Numbered from the stretch's first letter, positions 12,512 through 27,085 are shown. The stretch: DNA of 64,000 nt from Apis mellifera (GCF_003254395.2 NC_037651.1:8190001-8254000); one strand, 5' to 3'. Translations and numbers: made by a program. The notes: generated by a model not told the origin, from the letters alone.

Positions 12512-15500
12512 ATGAAATCTGCGTAAGTTTTCGATATTTTTAATAAATTTATTGCAATTTCATATTGTTACTTTAATTTTTATTTTTTTACAATCGCTTT
12601 AACAATTTAAACTATTGAAAAATGTAATTTTCAATAAAAAATTTATATTATTTGATTCCAATTAGAAATATAAAACCACCTGTTGCAACACGAAAGCACG
12701 GAAACCGGGCAAAATGTGACAATGATACATCTAAAGAACCTGTTAAAGTTTTTTGCCGTTTAAGACCAATAGTTCACTCTAATGATGTATCTTGTATGAA
12801 AATTATTTCTGATACAGCCTTGGTTATTACTCCATCAGAATCAATAACAAATGTTCGTAATGTAAACAAAGCTATTCAAACGTGTTTTAGTCACGTTTTT
12901 GGTCCTAATACTTCTCAAAGAGAAGTATTTAATATTGTAGCTTTACCACTTGTTGAAAATCTTCTTAATGGCAAAAATAGTTTACTCTTCACATATGGAG
13001 TAACTGGAAGTGGTAAAACTTATACTATGTCTGGTACACATGATGCAGGTATCATGCCTCGTAGTTTAGATGTTATTTTTAACAGTATAGCAAATTGTCA
13101 AACAAAGAAATTTGTTTTTAAACCTGATAAATTAAATGGTTTTGATATACAAAGTGAAGCTGATGCATTATTAGATAGACAAAATGAACTTCAAAGATTT
13201 GTTACTTTTTATAATGGAAAAACTCCTAAAATGTAAGTATAAATTTAAATATCATCATATTTACTGTAATGTTTTAATATTTTCTATATTTTTCAAAGGT
13301 GTAAAATAGATGGAAATAATTTTAGCAATGAAAATATCTTAAATTTAAGTAATGAATCTCAAACATTAGTCATTGATGAAGATAATGCATATGCAGTTTT
13401 TGTAACATATATTGAAATTTATAATAACAGTGTATATGATTTATTAGATGAGAATGAAGGGAAGACAAAGTAGGTATAGATTTTAAGAAATTATATAAAA
13501 TATTATAAAATTTATTAAAACATCAAAAAATTCAGAACTTTACAGAGTAAAATTATACGTGAAGATGGAAATAGAAATATGTATGTTCATGGATGTACAG
13601 AAATAGAAGTAAAAAGTTCAGAAGAAGCATTTGAAATATTTCAACGTGGTCAATGTAAAAGACATATTGCATATACTAATCTTAATGCAGAATCAAGTAG
13701 ATCTCACAGTGTTTTTACTATAAGACTTGTTCAGGTAATATAATTTAATTATGTTATATTAATTGCATTAACTATATGTAAACATTTTATATCTATCATT
13801 TTATCTCTTTAATATCTCTAGGCACCACTAGATAAGGATGGTGAACAAGTTGTTCAAAATAAACAAGTAATTTGTATTAGCCAATTATCTTTAGTAGATT
13901 TAGCTGGAAGTGAACGTACAAATCGCTCAAAAAATACTGGACAAAGACTCAGAGAAGCAGGTAATTTTAAAATATTAAAAATAATATTAAAATATTCTAT
14001 TATATATTATAATTATATTATTTTTATATTAATATATAATATATAATAATATATATAATAATATATAATTTATTAAATTTATATATAATAGGAAATATAA
14101 ATAATTCGCTAATGACATTGCGTACTTGTTTGGAAATACTTCGTGAAAATCAGACTCAAGGTTCAAATAAAATAGTCCCTTATCGAGATTCTAAAATAAC
14201 ACATTTATTTAAAAATTACTTTGATGGAGAAGGAAATGTTAGAATGATCATTTGCGTTAATCCTAGTGTCGATGATTATGATGAAACTATTGTAAGTATT
14301 CACATTTAAACTTGAGTAATAGATTAGATTACTTATGTGAATATTTTTTTTTTTTTTTTTTATATAGCAAGTATTAAAGTTTGCTGAAGTTAGTCAAGAA
14401 GTACAAGTTACAAATTCTACAACTTCAAAATTAGATTTAGGATATGCACCTGGTAGAAGACAAGCTAATAAAGTAAGAAAACAAAAATGTTTTATGCAAT
14501 ATGTTTTTTATGCAATATGTTGTATTTAATATATATGAGATATCTTTAAAAAATCAATTTTAAAAAGCAAATACAAATTAATATATAAAGATAGCGATTG
14601 AAATTTATTTATTAAGTTATAATCAATTTAAGATAATCAATCTCATAAGATATCTCACAAATATTTTATATTTAATATTTTAATATAATATTTTATTTTT
14701 TTTAATAGATATTTAAAGAAGCAAGAAATAGATTAGAAAATGCTGGTCATCCTATTGCAGCTGATTTAGAAGTTGATTTGGGTTTAGTATATAGGTATAA
14801 TATATAGATTTTAGTACATGAATAATTTTATTTTCTTATTATCCTTTAATAATAATAAAATTATTTTATTGTGTAATAAATTTTTTTCTAGTCTTGGAGG
14901 ACCATTTCCAGAAATAGATATAACAAATCCACATAATGATGAAATAATCACTACACTTATGCGTTTCTTAGAATTGCGTATTCAAAAGCGAAATATTTTG
15001 CAAGAAGATCTGAAACAGAAACGTAATATTTAAAAGTATTATAAAATTAAAAAAATTTTTTTTTTCAAACAATTTATATTAAATTTGTTTTTTTAGAAAC
15101 GAATTTTAGAAATATGCTAGTAAAAATGGAACGGGAAAACGTATCATTAAAAATTGAAAATTCTACATTGAAAGCATCAAATGATCAACGACAAAAAAAA
15201 GTAAGTCTTTATACAAAGAATTAAAATCATAATTGTTATTATAAAATTATTAATGATATTACATAGATAAAAAATTATTATATCTATATTCTTATATAGA
15301 TATCTGCTTTGGAAGCTCATATTTGTAAAACAGAAGCACAAATTGATACTTTATTATACAGATTAAATAGTGCAAATGATATAATCAGACATATGAAGCA
15401 AGAAGTAACTTTTTTTTTACATTATTATTTATTTATATTTTTATCAAACAAGATATAATTTTAATAATTGAAAAAATTTTTTATAGTTACAAAACAAAAA

Positions 15501-16555
15501 TATATTATTGAATCAACGTGCAATAGATAAGCAAAAAGTAAAAGAAAAATATAGTAATAAAATTCAAGCAGAAACTGATAAAATGAGTAAAGAATTAGAA
15601 AGCAAACTTCGCAGACAACGTGAAATTCTTCAGGTTTATGATACATTATGATACATTTATATATTTTATACTATTACTATTTTATATTATTAATTTATTA
15701 AATATTTATTTAGAATCAAGTGAAAGAAAAAGAAGATAAATTGAAATTAATGAAACAGATATTAATAAGCGATGATGAAATAGATACAAAAAATAAATTA
15801 GAATGTAAAGAAACAATTCAAATACAAAATGAAATTGAAATACCTACAACATCAAAAATCATTACAACTACTCCAAGTACTATTTCAGAAGCTACACTTT
15901 CTACAACTACACCGAAAATTATGACAAAAGCTGTTTCAACAGTTAAATTTGATGATTATAATAATCGATTAAGTAGAAAAGTAAATATTATAATTACAAT
16001 TTCACATAATATATATTTATATTTGTAAAAAATTGTATTACCTTTATTAATATTTAGGATAGAATACCAGTAGTAAATCTACATTATAGAAGATCACAAA
16101 GTGCTGAAAGATGGATTGATCATCGACCTCCTGGATTAGTTCCGGTTGGTACCATTTTTCAACCAGTTATTCGAAATAAACGAAGTATCACACAATTAAC
16201 AGATCCGAAAGATATTACAAACAAAGCATCCAGATATTGCCTTGTCGCACAGGAACAAGATACAGATGGTGAACTTGAAACTAAATTATACAAAGTTAGC
16301 ATTAATAAGCTATAAATATAATTTAATTATATTTATTATTTAAAAAATAATAAAATTTCTAAATAATAGGGAGATATATTACCAACTAGTGGAGGAGGAG
16401 CTCAAGTGGTATTTAATGATATGGAACATTTGAAACAAGTTTCCTTGCTTGCAAGAAGAAAACGTAGCAGTTATTTGAGTCCCGAAAAAAATTCTACCTC
16501 TCAAAAAAGTTATTGTGATTCAGAAGAAAACAATTCAAAAAAACCTCGCGTATAA
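12512..16555 (+). CDS. KIF23: Kinesin-6 motor MKLP1 / Pavarotti
   Basis: Fifteen exons in consistent phase give 884 residues. Exon 1 is only 11 coding bases (12512-12522, M-K-S-A) and splices to 12666. Later exons start at 13299, 13536, 13822, 14092, 14368, 14709, 14892, 15097, 15300, 15487, 15714, 16058 and 16370. The motor domain has a P-loop GVTGSGKT, switch I NAESSRSHS and switch II LVDLAGSERT, with the long loop-6 insertion typical of kinesin-6. A coiled coil follows, then a C-terminal Arf-binding region around RWIDHRPPGLVPVGTIF. A basic RRKRSS site resembles the Aurora B/14-3-3 site of human MKLP1. The family forms centralspindlin with RacGAP1 and builds the spindle midzone for cytokinesis. 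An AATAAA lies about 110 bp after the stop. Confidence 0.96.
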
Positions 16556-19274
16556 TTTATTAAAAAAATTTTTGTATTTTATTGTTTTATTTTCAAATAT
16601 CTGACAAATCAAATAAGATATATAGATAATGCAGATAATGCAGATAAAAACCAAAGATGTGAAGAAATAAAATTTTCTTCAATTTTTTATGCAATAACTA
16701 AAGTACAAATAAGTTATAAGTATATAATTATATTTTTGTTTCATTTAATGGTAAAATATATATCATTTGTTAACAAATTACTTTATACAAAAAAAAAATA
16801 TTTTTTAGTTTAATCTATGTAGTCATATTGTTATAACAAATATTTTTTACTTAAAAAATGATTTAGAGCTTATTATAAAATAAAATTCAACATACACTTT
16901 AATATTTTTTTATTTATAATTTCTTAAATGTCTTATGTTAAATGTCCATTTATTTCCCGTAGCTTATACAACACAGACTCTGTGAATAATACAAATGTTA
17001 GGATAACAGAAGCCTGGATATGTACTGCCAACAGCAAAGTAGTGAATATATACATCATTTCTACATGGTGCGAGTTGCGAAAATTTAAATTGAAAAATAA
17101 TCAAAATCTTTCTTGTAATTCAGTTAAGCAAACGATTTACAAATTTGTATGCTTTTGAATTTATAATTAATTTTTTAAATAAATTTTAAACAACTTAAAA
17201 CTTTATAAATCGAATTAATACAGTAATAATAATGATAATAAATGTAATTGAAAAAATTGTTACTGTATAATAATAAATTGTAATTGAGAAAACAATTTGT
17301 ATTTTATCTTATAGAATCTATATCGTTACAGAAATTGAGCGTATTTTTATAATGTTAACCATTCTTATAATACAGCTTTATTGGCAATATGCATTTTCAT
17401 TTTGTTATTCTTCCAATGTTTGGTAATGTATATAAATCATATAAAGTATCGAGACTAGATGAATACCTTAATTAGTTAAAGTAATTAGTCATTATATTAT
17501 GATCAATTTTAACAAATTATAAAAAATTGATTATTAGATCATTTAAAAATATAGTATTATGCAACGGTATATTCTCCTTTGTACAATATAACGTTATGAT
17601 TTTCAAATATAATTAATGAGAAATTATTTGATATCAAATAAATTAATCAAATAAAAAAGTGAAATTGCATTAATATGTTTTTGAAAATGAAATTATTAAC
17701 CAAAATTATTAATTATAATGAAATTTGATATATTGAAAATTGAATACTATAAAGATATATACATATTATTTTATAATAATATATAAATTGTTTAAAAATG
17801 AATTAATTTAGAATTAATATTATCAGTAAATAAATTCTACAAATTTGTATAAAAAAATATGAATGTACTTTAATTAAATAATTTTTCTTATAAATAAGAA
17901 ATTAATATTCTCAAGACATTAAAAAAATATATGTGTAAATGAATACATATATACATATAAAACTTGTAAGTAATAAGAAAATTCACTATGTAACAGTATT
18001 GATTTCATTTTTAATTACTCGCAATGTTTTATATGTATATATATATATATTCAATTTCTTAATGAAATCATCATTAGCTAATTAAATTTGTATGAATTTG
18101 AATATGAAAGGAGAGATGAATCGTGCATAATACGTACAACTTGCTTTGTTCCCTGTAAATGTACTTCGCTAAATAAACGAATCGATGATTTTAACATCGA
18201 CTCGCGGTAACTGAAATGATCAATGACATTTACAGACTTTGACATTTACTAATAATTTGTTAACATTTGAAGCTCTTATACTATAGTATCTTTTGCGCAT
18301 ATAATATATTACTTCTCTCCTCCTTTTAGACCTACTAAAAAAAGAAAATTCTCACTGTAAAAACTGTTATATTCTACTTCGGATATTTAAACATTCCAGA
18401 CGACACCACAGACACTAGATTAGAAGCAATATAATTCATTTTGATGAAATTGGAGAGACTCTCATAAATAGGCTTTCTTCGTGAAATACTAAACCATGCT
18501 TCATTTGAGATTATCATATTTAACATCAACATTCATTTTAATATTTTTCAGTAAACTAGTTTACATATTATTTACTGCCAAATGATGCAGCTTTTATAGC
18601 ACATTATGTGCATCAAAAATAATATACAATACATTTTTTTGTTAGCATTATTTATATATTAATTAATGCAACAAAAAGATATTAACAAATATATGTAAAA
18701 AACTTTTTTTTGAATATAATATTAACTATACCAATTACAATCTTATAAAATAAAGATTATGTGCAATAAAGAAACCTTTTACGACGTCTTGCTTGAACAT
18801 ATAATGCACAAAAATTAAGTTAAGTCTCATATTTTGGAATTATGAATAACATAAACAAAAAATAAAGAATATAAGAAGAAAACAATAATATTAAACGTAG
18901 AGAATAATTGAATATAAAGAATTGAATATGAATCAATAATTGAATATAAAGAAATTAATAATTAAATACTGAAAAAAATATATCACTGATTACAACAATT
19001 ATTAAACATTTTCTGAAAAGAAATCTTTAACAGATCTTCTAAGAGTCTATAATTTTTAAAATTTGGTTATGCTTCTAATTCAATTGTAAATGTCATAAGG
19101 AATACTGAAATATATAATCAACAGTACTGACATATCAAATAAAAATTTTTATGATTAAACATCAAAGTGCAAATGCAATGCACTTAATGTTAACGTAATA
19201 AGAAGCGATAGTATCATCACGACTTTCAAACAAGCGGTCCAAATTTACAAGCTTAACAACAACGAACAAGGAGC
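16556..19274. other. Convergent 3' region between KIF23 and PIP4K
   Basis: About 2.7 kb of AT-rich DNA between two converging genes, so probably mostly 3' UTR, chiefly of PIP4K. Slightly less biased patches occur near 16930-17110 and 18110-18420. No confident gene; one hydrophobic minus-strand short frame is listed among the findings. Confidence 0.45.
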
Positions 19275-22200
19275 TTATTCTATAGCTTTGCTCATGAATT
19301 CTATAAATCGCTTGCCGTATTGTTCTGGATCACAGGTTGATATACCATCAACATTAGCACCATACTTCACCGTTTTAGCTGCCTTTGCTGCCTGTTTACG
19401 TACACCATAATGAGTTAACACATCAATTATGGCTAAAAAATAAATTTCCTTAGTAGGTGCACCTGAAAAAAATAAGATTCAAATCTTTAGTTTAAGTTCA
19501 AATATTTAGTTAGCTTTATTTCTAAAAATATTACTTTTTGCCTTCTTTACTTCTTACCTTCTTTACTAGGAATTGCATAAATATCTAATTCAGGAATTAT
19601 TGCATCTTCATATTGTAAGCTTGTATCGCGCATTAATGCAGCATGTGGCGATTCAGGAGGAGTTGTCATACCTGCAACGCCACTCCAACCCCATAGACGA
19701 CTATAAAAATATTTTTATATATAATATATAAATATTATAAACTCTGAAAATAAAATTCTATATAAAATATTTAATATTATAATGTTTGAAACATACTCTC
19801 CCATTGGACCTCGTGAATCAAGTCCACTTCCTGATTCACTATCATCTTCTTCTTCATGATTATCCTCTTCTTCCTCTTTCTCAGCACGTTCTCTATTTTC
19901 TTGTTCAGCTCGTGCACAATCATGTAATCCAAGTAATAGAGAATAATCCATTAAATGCAACTTTGTTAAAAACTATAATAATTAATTCCTCAATAAATAT
20001 AACAGATATTAATTACATATAATAAATAATAAAATAAAAAATAAAACTCACATCAACATCAGCAGTTAATGTTTCTATAAGTTTAGTTTTTGCTTCTTCA
20101 CCAATATAAATTTTCATTCCTTCTTTAACAAAATCATTATCTTTATAAGTAGGTAAATCTTTTTCTTTTTCTTTATCAGAAGCTTCACGATCTACTGTTG
20201 AACCTTTGAGATCAAATTTTTTATGAGTGGTTAGATGATTTGAAAATACATTTCTTATAGCAACGACGTAATGTTCGACTCCATCTACTGTCAAACGATA
20301 CATGCCAAGATATTGAGGTAATAAAGTTTTTCCGTGTCTTTCCACAATATACTATAAAAATAGAATTGTTATATGAAATTATATATAATAATAATATGAT
20401 AAATATATATCAAAATATAATTCCTACATACTGGATGATAATGTTTTAAAAATGAATTCATTCTTTCTACTTCTTCTCCTGTAAGAGTTTTAATAATAAA
20501 CAATTTATCATAAGACTGATAAAATTTTGCACCACTTTTTCCAGATGAGTCTTCTAATATAGGTTGTGATCTAAAAAAGATAAAAATAATAATAATTTTT
20601 TTGTTTCCATAAATATTGGCCTAGCATAATGACATATTAAATTAATTATTTCTAGCAACCAAAATCTTTTTCTTTTTGTAATTTCATAAAACACTATTAA
20701 TTTATTTCTACCATATATGTTAGCATGCATATATAAAAAAAAATAAATAATTATTAAGCATAATAATTAATTAACTCATAATGATATTATACACATAGCA
20801 TATTATTGTATAATAAAAACAAATAATATTATAAATATATTATATCCAAGTAAGGATATTAAAAGAAATTCATGCTTTAATTTTGAATAACTTCTCTAAA
20901 ATGTGTATTGTTTACAAACATTTAATTATGGATATAAATTTACATAAAATAGCATAATACTATACAAGAATGTTGTATACAATTAACTATGTTCCTTTAA
21001 AATTTGATTTTTTATATTTAATGAAGATTTCATGAAAACGTGTTAGCCACAAGCAACACGCACAAAATGAAAAATCAAGTCTGGCTAACCTCAGACGCTT
21101 TGGTTTAAAACTGTAGGAACGTAGTAATGGTTTACTTAGGACTGGAATTTGTGAAAGAACAGGAGAAGGAGAAAAAGTTATTGAAGGAGTAGTAGCAGAA
21201 TGTTGAACCAATTTATGAGTCTTCCCATTCTTATCCAAATTCCAATGCCTCTCTGATAGGGAAGGATTAAATGCCCGACATCTAGTATCAAAATTCTTGT
21301 ATTACAATTTACCATTAACAATACTTGTATATTATATTCAAATGAAAAGTATTTTTTATACATAAAAGAATTTTAAAAATTCACTGTTTCTATATATACG
21401 TATATATATTTATATAATTGCAATATAATATACTAAATATTATATTCTGAAATATGTTAGTCACAATACTAATATGTTACCTGTTAATATATTTTTTTTC
21501 ATTATATTTAAGACTCGAGTTAAAAATATTTTTTTTTTTATTTTATTAAAAATTTGATATGATAGATATACTTTTTATGATATTTTAATATAAAATTGGT
21601 CTCAAATACTATGAAAAAATTATGGTTTACTTATCATTTAAATGGATTATCCTCATTTAAAATTGTATTAAATAAAGCCATCTGTAATACTTTATAAATA
21701 AATAAATATATTGCATTGCAGAAACAAAAATATTTATCAAATTTTAATAATACATACAAATAGTTGATATATATATATCATAGAAACTTATACATAAAGC
21801 TATAGAATACATAGAATAAAACATATCTTTAACATGCAGTGCAACAAAATAAAATTAAAATTTAAAAAGTAAAATCATGTTTTACTTTTTATTTATATAA
21901 TATATCTTAATTAAATAAATATTGAATTTTATAATTACTGAATATTTTTCAATTATTTTCTAAAATAAATTTAAAACATATTTTTTACAAGAATATTAAC
22001 TTACTTAAAAAGCAAAGAATATGAAATAGATTATCTTTTACCTTGTCATTGATTCCTTGTAGTCTAAATCATCTATACCAAATCTTTCTCGTAAATTTCT
22101 AAATACTAATGGACAATATTCTTTAAATGTAAAATGTGAGGGCATATTTTCCCTAAAACAAAAATATATATATATGAAAAAACTTTCTTGCTTAAAAAAT

Positions 22201-23700
22201 ATTTATCTTTAATATTATATATATATATATATAATATATATATATATTATATAATATAATACAAAATTTTATACATCTAACTATTTAATAATTTCCATAG
22301 AAAGTTTTATTTATTAAAGTATACAAATATCTTTTAAATTAAGAAATAAAGCTATGAATATCTTTATCGTTAACCACAATCACGAATCATAAAGACCTTC
22401 ATTGATTCTATTATTAAAAGCAGTGACCAACCTACTAATTCAGTATTTAGTGATATATTTAGAATAGACCATCTCAGTTATGCTTGCTTTTACATTTAGA
22501 TTAATAATTTTATCCTTATATCAGATAAAACATTAACCTAATATCGAAGTCATCAATTTCATTTAGATTTGATACTTTTCTTTTAATCCTTATCATTTTG
22601 ATAATTTTAAAAAATTAAAAAATATCTTGATATAATATCATAAAACTTACTTATTAAAAAAATGATAATCCACTTTTAATTTGCTATAAGCTCTGAAATC
22701 GTCTGGTAGGAGTACTACTGGTATATTAACATGACTAAGCTCATTTATCTGAAATATAAATTTATTAAATATAAGAATTACATAAATAGAATTATTTCTA
22801 TATAAATTGTAATTGCAAATATATAATTAAATATTTATTTCAAAATTTACTAAAAAAAATTAAAAATATAAGCATGTAACTTATATCAAAATATTTATTT
22901 ATATACATTTGCCAAAATGTTTTAATATTTTATCATGTAATTTTCATAAATTGAAATTATATATTTATGTCATAGATGTCATCATCTATCAATTATATGG
23001 AAATAATTACATATGTCTGTCTGTATTATTTTCTATTATATCAAAAGAACAATTAAATATTAAAAAGTAATAATAATAATTTGCTTAAATAATCTTTAAT
23101 TTTTTGTAATAATGAGTATGTCTTATAAATAAAGTATAAATTAATCAATTAAATTTTTTTCAAACAAAATAAACAAGAGATAATTATAAAAATCATAATA
23201 TAATCCAAATATAAATAAAATTATACAATATTTTGCTAAAATATAAATTATATATAATATAAATTCTTTATTATATTTTGTTGACAAAAAAATTTGCCAT
23301 ATTTCTATTTTATAAATCTAAGTTTAAAATTCAAGAATACTTTGCAAATCGTAAAAAAAATATACACCCTATGTTTTCAATGTATGTTTTTAATTTTAAC
23401 AATCTTCAATCTGAAAAAATTATAGAAAATATAATAATTTAATCAAACAAAATAATATATCGTTTTCTTAAATTTTTAATTATATTCAGGTTCAAAGAGG
23501 GAAACAAGAAAATGGCATTTCGATGACGTGCGACGCTGTCACGCAGTTATGTTAGTACTCACCGTATGATTGACACCCCACATAAAAACACTAAGAAGAG
23601 GTTCATTTGCACGAAACAGCTTAACCTTTTGATGTTTAACTCGGAAATGTTTCTTTTTGAGCTTGCTAAGCCCACTAGACATTTGTGGTACACTAGACAT
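19275..23700 (-). CDS. PIP4K: Phosphatidylinositol 5-phosphate 4-kinase (type II PIP kinase)
   Basis: Exons, leftward: 23700-23563, 22748-22651, 22152-22042, (optional 21281-21090), 20570-20432, 20351-20052, 19972-19797, 19700-about 19559, 19462-19275. Without the optional exon this gives about 430 residues, near the family length. Family landmarks include VKLFRANEPLLSVFMWGVNH, LPDDFRAYSK, FRNLRERFGIDD, KFDLKGSTVDREASDKEK, HLMDYSLLLGLHD and a C-terminal FIEFMSKAIE. The DLKGST and MDYSLL motifs are kinase core. The alanine in TVDREAS, rather than glutamate, fits the type II activation-loop context and PI5P use (established for the family). It makes PI(4,5)P2 from PI5P. An alternative in-frame ATG lies at 23742. 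The donor near 19559 is uncertain by a base. Confidence 0.95.
21090..21281 (-). other. PIP4K: Candidate 64-codon cassette exon in PIP4K
   Basis: Between PIP4K exons 3 and 4 lies a 192-bp segment bounded by an acceptor (TACTAG before 21281) and a donor (GTTAGC after 21090). It is open in the gene's frame, enters and leaves in phase 2 and is a multiple of three. It would therefore add 64 residues without changing the downstream frame. The encoded segment is rich in Ser, Pro, Leu and Lys and includes SITFSPSPVLSQIPVLSKP and LLRSYSFKPKRL. Exons 3 and 4 also join in frame without it, matching the usual family protein, so it is probably alternative. Confidence 0.55.
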
Positions 23701-24733
23701 GTTTCTTGCGTTGGTGCCTGCTACGAATATGTCTAATAACACCCCCGCTATATACTTAATAAAGAGTATAACAAATTTCTTACACTGTCATCATCGCGAA
23801 ATGCTTCATACAGCGATTCTAACGCGGAAAAGTCGCAAGTTCTATATGATGTTTGCGGTGAGGTCCCAAGTGTATCCTACCGCAGTTGATTAGCGACTGA
23901 ACTCCTTTTAAAAACGGCGTGGACAACCGTATCTCACCTGCAATTTGCAACAGCTATAGAAACTTTGCAGATATAGAAGTTACACTTTGCTATTGCTTGC
24001 ATTCATGATAAACAAATTATTTAAATTTCTTATATTAAAATAATGTCAGATTATCGTAAAAAATATTAATCAAATTTTATTGATTCCTAATAAATTTTAA
24101 ATATACGATTTATTTTTGTCTAGAATAATTTATAATTATTTTATAAATTGTAATTATTTATATCATTATAAAAAAATTATAATTTTTTTAAAAGTAAAAT
24201 TTATTCTTATAGTTTTTAAAGTAAATTATTTATTTTATATTTCTTTATAATTGTAAAAATTAAAAAAAAATTAAATTATACAATTATATAACTTTATACA
24301 ATTCAATTTTTTTTAATTTTTACAATTAAAAAATAAAATGTATAAAATCTAAATTTGTTACTTTATTAATTGGTATTTAAAACATAAGATGTTTCAAAAT
24401 ACATTTGTTTTTATATGATTTATAGTATATATCTAAATTATTAAAATATTTTATATAATTTATAAAAACACTAAATAAAATTTGTTAAAAAAGTTTATGC
24501 TTTATGCAATTAAACAATCTTATTTTTTGACATTTAAAATGTAATTTCGATTTTCTCATAAAAAATTAATTTATTTTAATTTTTGATAAATAAAATTTGC
24601 TCTCGATACTGCCTTAACCAATGATTTATCATAGTAATGTGAATGCGTCATAACGCGTGCACGAAGAAAGCCGCCACTGAAAGTCGTGCTAAAAAGCTCA
24701 TTAAAATACTAAGTTTCACATTCGAATATAAAA
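23701..24733. other. Divergent intergenic region, PIP4K and CARNMT1
   Basis: The two genes fire away from each other. The first ~240 bp (to about 23945) is less AT-rich and probably contains the PIP4K 5' UTR and promoter. A second less AT-rich block at about 24620-24720, containing GCGTCATAACGCG, probably belongs to CARNMT1. The middle is AT-rich. Confidence 0.45.
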
Positions 24734-27085
24734 ATGGAAACAATGTCGAATCCTTATCCAAAAAAAATGCACGACACTTATGAAGATGAGGAAGAGAGAA
24801 AACACTTTCAACGTATTGTCTCAGCTTTTAAGTATTACAAGTAAGTATATCATGAAAATTATTTTGTTTGATTGACTCTAATCCTCAAGTCGATGTTTCA
24901 TTCTTATCTTTATTGCCTTTATTCTTTTGCTTTTTTCATTGAACATAGTACTTGTGATAAGTTTGTAAAATGTCTTTCATGATTTTTCAATTGTTGTTCA
25001 AAATTTTTAGTATCATTGCTTAACCTTCAATGATAAGGCATTGTATTATATTTTATTTGCAATTTTATAATTACTTTATAATCATAGAAATTCTTTTAAT
25101 TTTTTATAATAATATAATTTTTTAAATAAAATATTATTATTTAACTTATTTTTATTTAACTTATTGGTGTTCTATTTAAATAAATTTTAAAATCATGATT
25201 GTATAACTTAAAATAAAGAATAAAATTTACAAATATATCAATACTATAAATATTACTTATATAATAGTTTTCTTTTTACAGAAATCATTCACTACTAAGG
25301 GTTAAAAAAACAGAATCCTATTTGCTATCACTTCCAGCTCATCATCAAAAATTATTATCAAAATATAGAGAACATTTGCAAGAAGTTAAAAGGTGTATTG
25401 AAAATAATGATGAGATAATTAAACTTATCATTAAGGATGTAGCACATATTTTTGAAAATGTGAGCCCAGCTACTGCACAGACTGAAAGTGTAAGAAAAGT
25501 TCACCTGGTGTGTGGTACATATATTCTGTTGTACAATATATGTTTTTAAAATTATGATTAATTTATTCCATTAACCATATAAAACATAAACAAAATGTTT
25601 ACATTTATATTATTAAATAATATTTTATTTTTTATTGAAAATTGAAATTTTAAAATTGTATATATAGTTTTTTAATTACTAATATAATTTTCATTAAAGG
25701 AAAGTTTCTATCTTATGCATAAGAATTTTATTATAACATTTATCTTTCTAAAAAGAATATGAATATTTGATTTATTTTTCATTCAAGCTTGGATTTTTTT
25801 TTTTATCATCTTAACAAGCTTCTTTTTTTATAAAAGTATATTCTATTGTACAAAATATAGGTAGGTCTGATTGCAGACGTTAAATCCTCGTCCAGTAATG
25901 GCTGATCAAGAAAAGGTCCAAGCTACAATTAAGCAACTTGTTCGTGATTGGAGTGTGGAAGGTACCGAAGAACGCATGGCATGTTATCAGCCTATTATAG
26001 ATGAAATTATGAATCAATTTCCTTTAGAATATTGGTATGAACCTCTTAAACTTGAACACATTATGTGTCAATAAAACATTATTAAAATAATTCAGATATT
26101 TATAATAGTTACTGTGGTGTAGTAAAACATAGTTCAGAAAAGTATGAAATGATAGGTAAATTTCCAGTACACCATCAGATGTGCAAATTCTAGTACCTGG
26201 AGCGGGTTTGGGAAGGTTGGCATATGAAATTGCAAGACGTGGATATACTTGTCAAGGAAATGAATTTTCTCTTTTCATGCTCTTTGCTTCTCATTTTGTA
26301 TTAAATAAGTAAGTAAATATAAAAAAGTTTTAACAAATTGTATTCTTTTTGAAATGATTTTTATTAATAATATTTAATACTTTAAAGATGTAGAGGAGTA
26401 AATTCATATCAAGTACATCCATGGGTACATCAATATATGAATAATTTAAAACCAGAACATCAAACGCAAGCTATATTTTTCCCAGATGTAAATCCTAGCG
26501 ATCTTCCAGAAAATGCACAATTTTCTATGGCAGCTGGAGATTTTCTTGAAGTAAATATTATAATATATTAAAAGATAAAAAAAATTTTCTTTAAATTTTT
26601 ATTTTATATTATATATTTTAGGTTTATACAGAAAATAATCATTGGGATTGCGTTGCTACATGTTTCTTTATAGATTGTGCAAATAATGTTGTACAATTTA
26701 TTGAAACTATATATAAAATTTTAAAACCCGGAGGAATATGGATAAATCTTGGTCCATTATTGTATCATTTTAGTGATATGCCAATGGAAGATTCAATAGA
26801 ACCAAGTTATGATGTTGTTCGCGATGTAATTCAAGGTTTTGGATTTCAATTAGAGGTAATAAATTTTATTAAAAAATATTAACTATTAAAAAATTCCACA
26901 ATTTATAATATTTTTAGAAGGAAGAAACACGTGTGAAAACTCGATATGCACAGAACATTAATAGCATGTTGCAGTGTGAATATAATAGCGTATATTTCGT
27001 TTGTCGAAAACCTAAAAGACATATAGATAATATGAGTCATAGAAATGGCACTGAAAGTAATGGTATGCAAGAACAAGAAAATTAA
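24734..27085 (+). CDS. CARNMT1: Carnosine N-methyltransferase
   Basis: Seven exons (24734-24840, 25282-25489, 25877-26034, 26168-26308, 26388-26550, 26622-26855, 26918-27085) give 392 residues in consistent phase. The N-terminal part carries HFQRIVSAFKYYK and LSKYREHLQEV. The methyltransferase core starts at VQILVPGAGLGRLAYEIA, the SAM-binding GxGxG loop. It continues through CQGNEFSLFMLF, FFPDVNP, AAGDFLEVY, WDCVATCFFID and ILKPGGIWINLGPLLYHF. These mark the N2227-like family, which methylates carnosine to anserine and related histidine peptides. In insects the natural substrate is less clear. At the exon 3/4 junction the spliced codon reads Cys (EYC-TPSD) where relatives usually have Trp near this point; this may be divergence. 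An AATAAA lies about 175 bp past the stop. Confidence 0.93.

Noticed and set aside
12652..12665. Start of KIF23 at 12652
   Set aside because: The codon there is TTG and lies in the intron; the 11-base ATG exon at 12512 gives the conserved MKSA start and correct phase.
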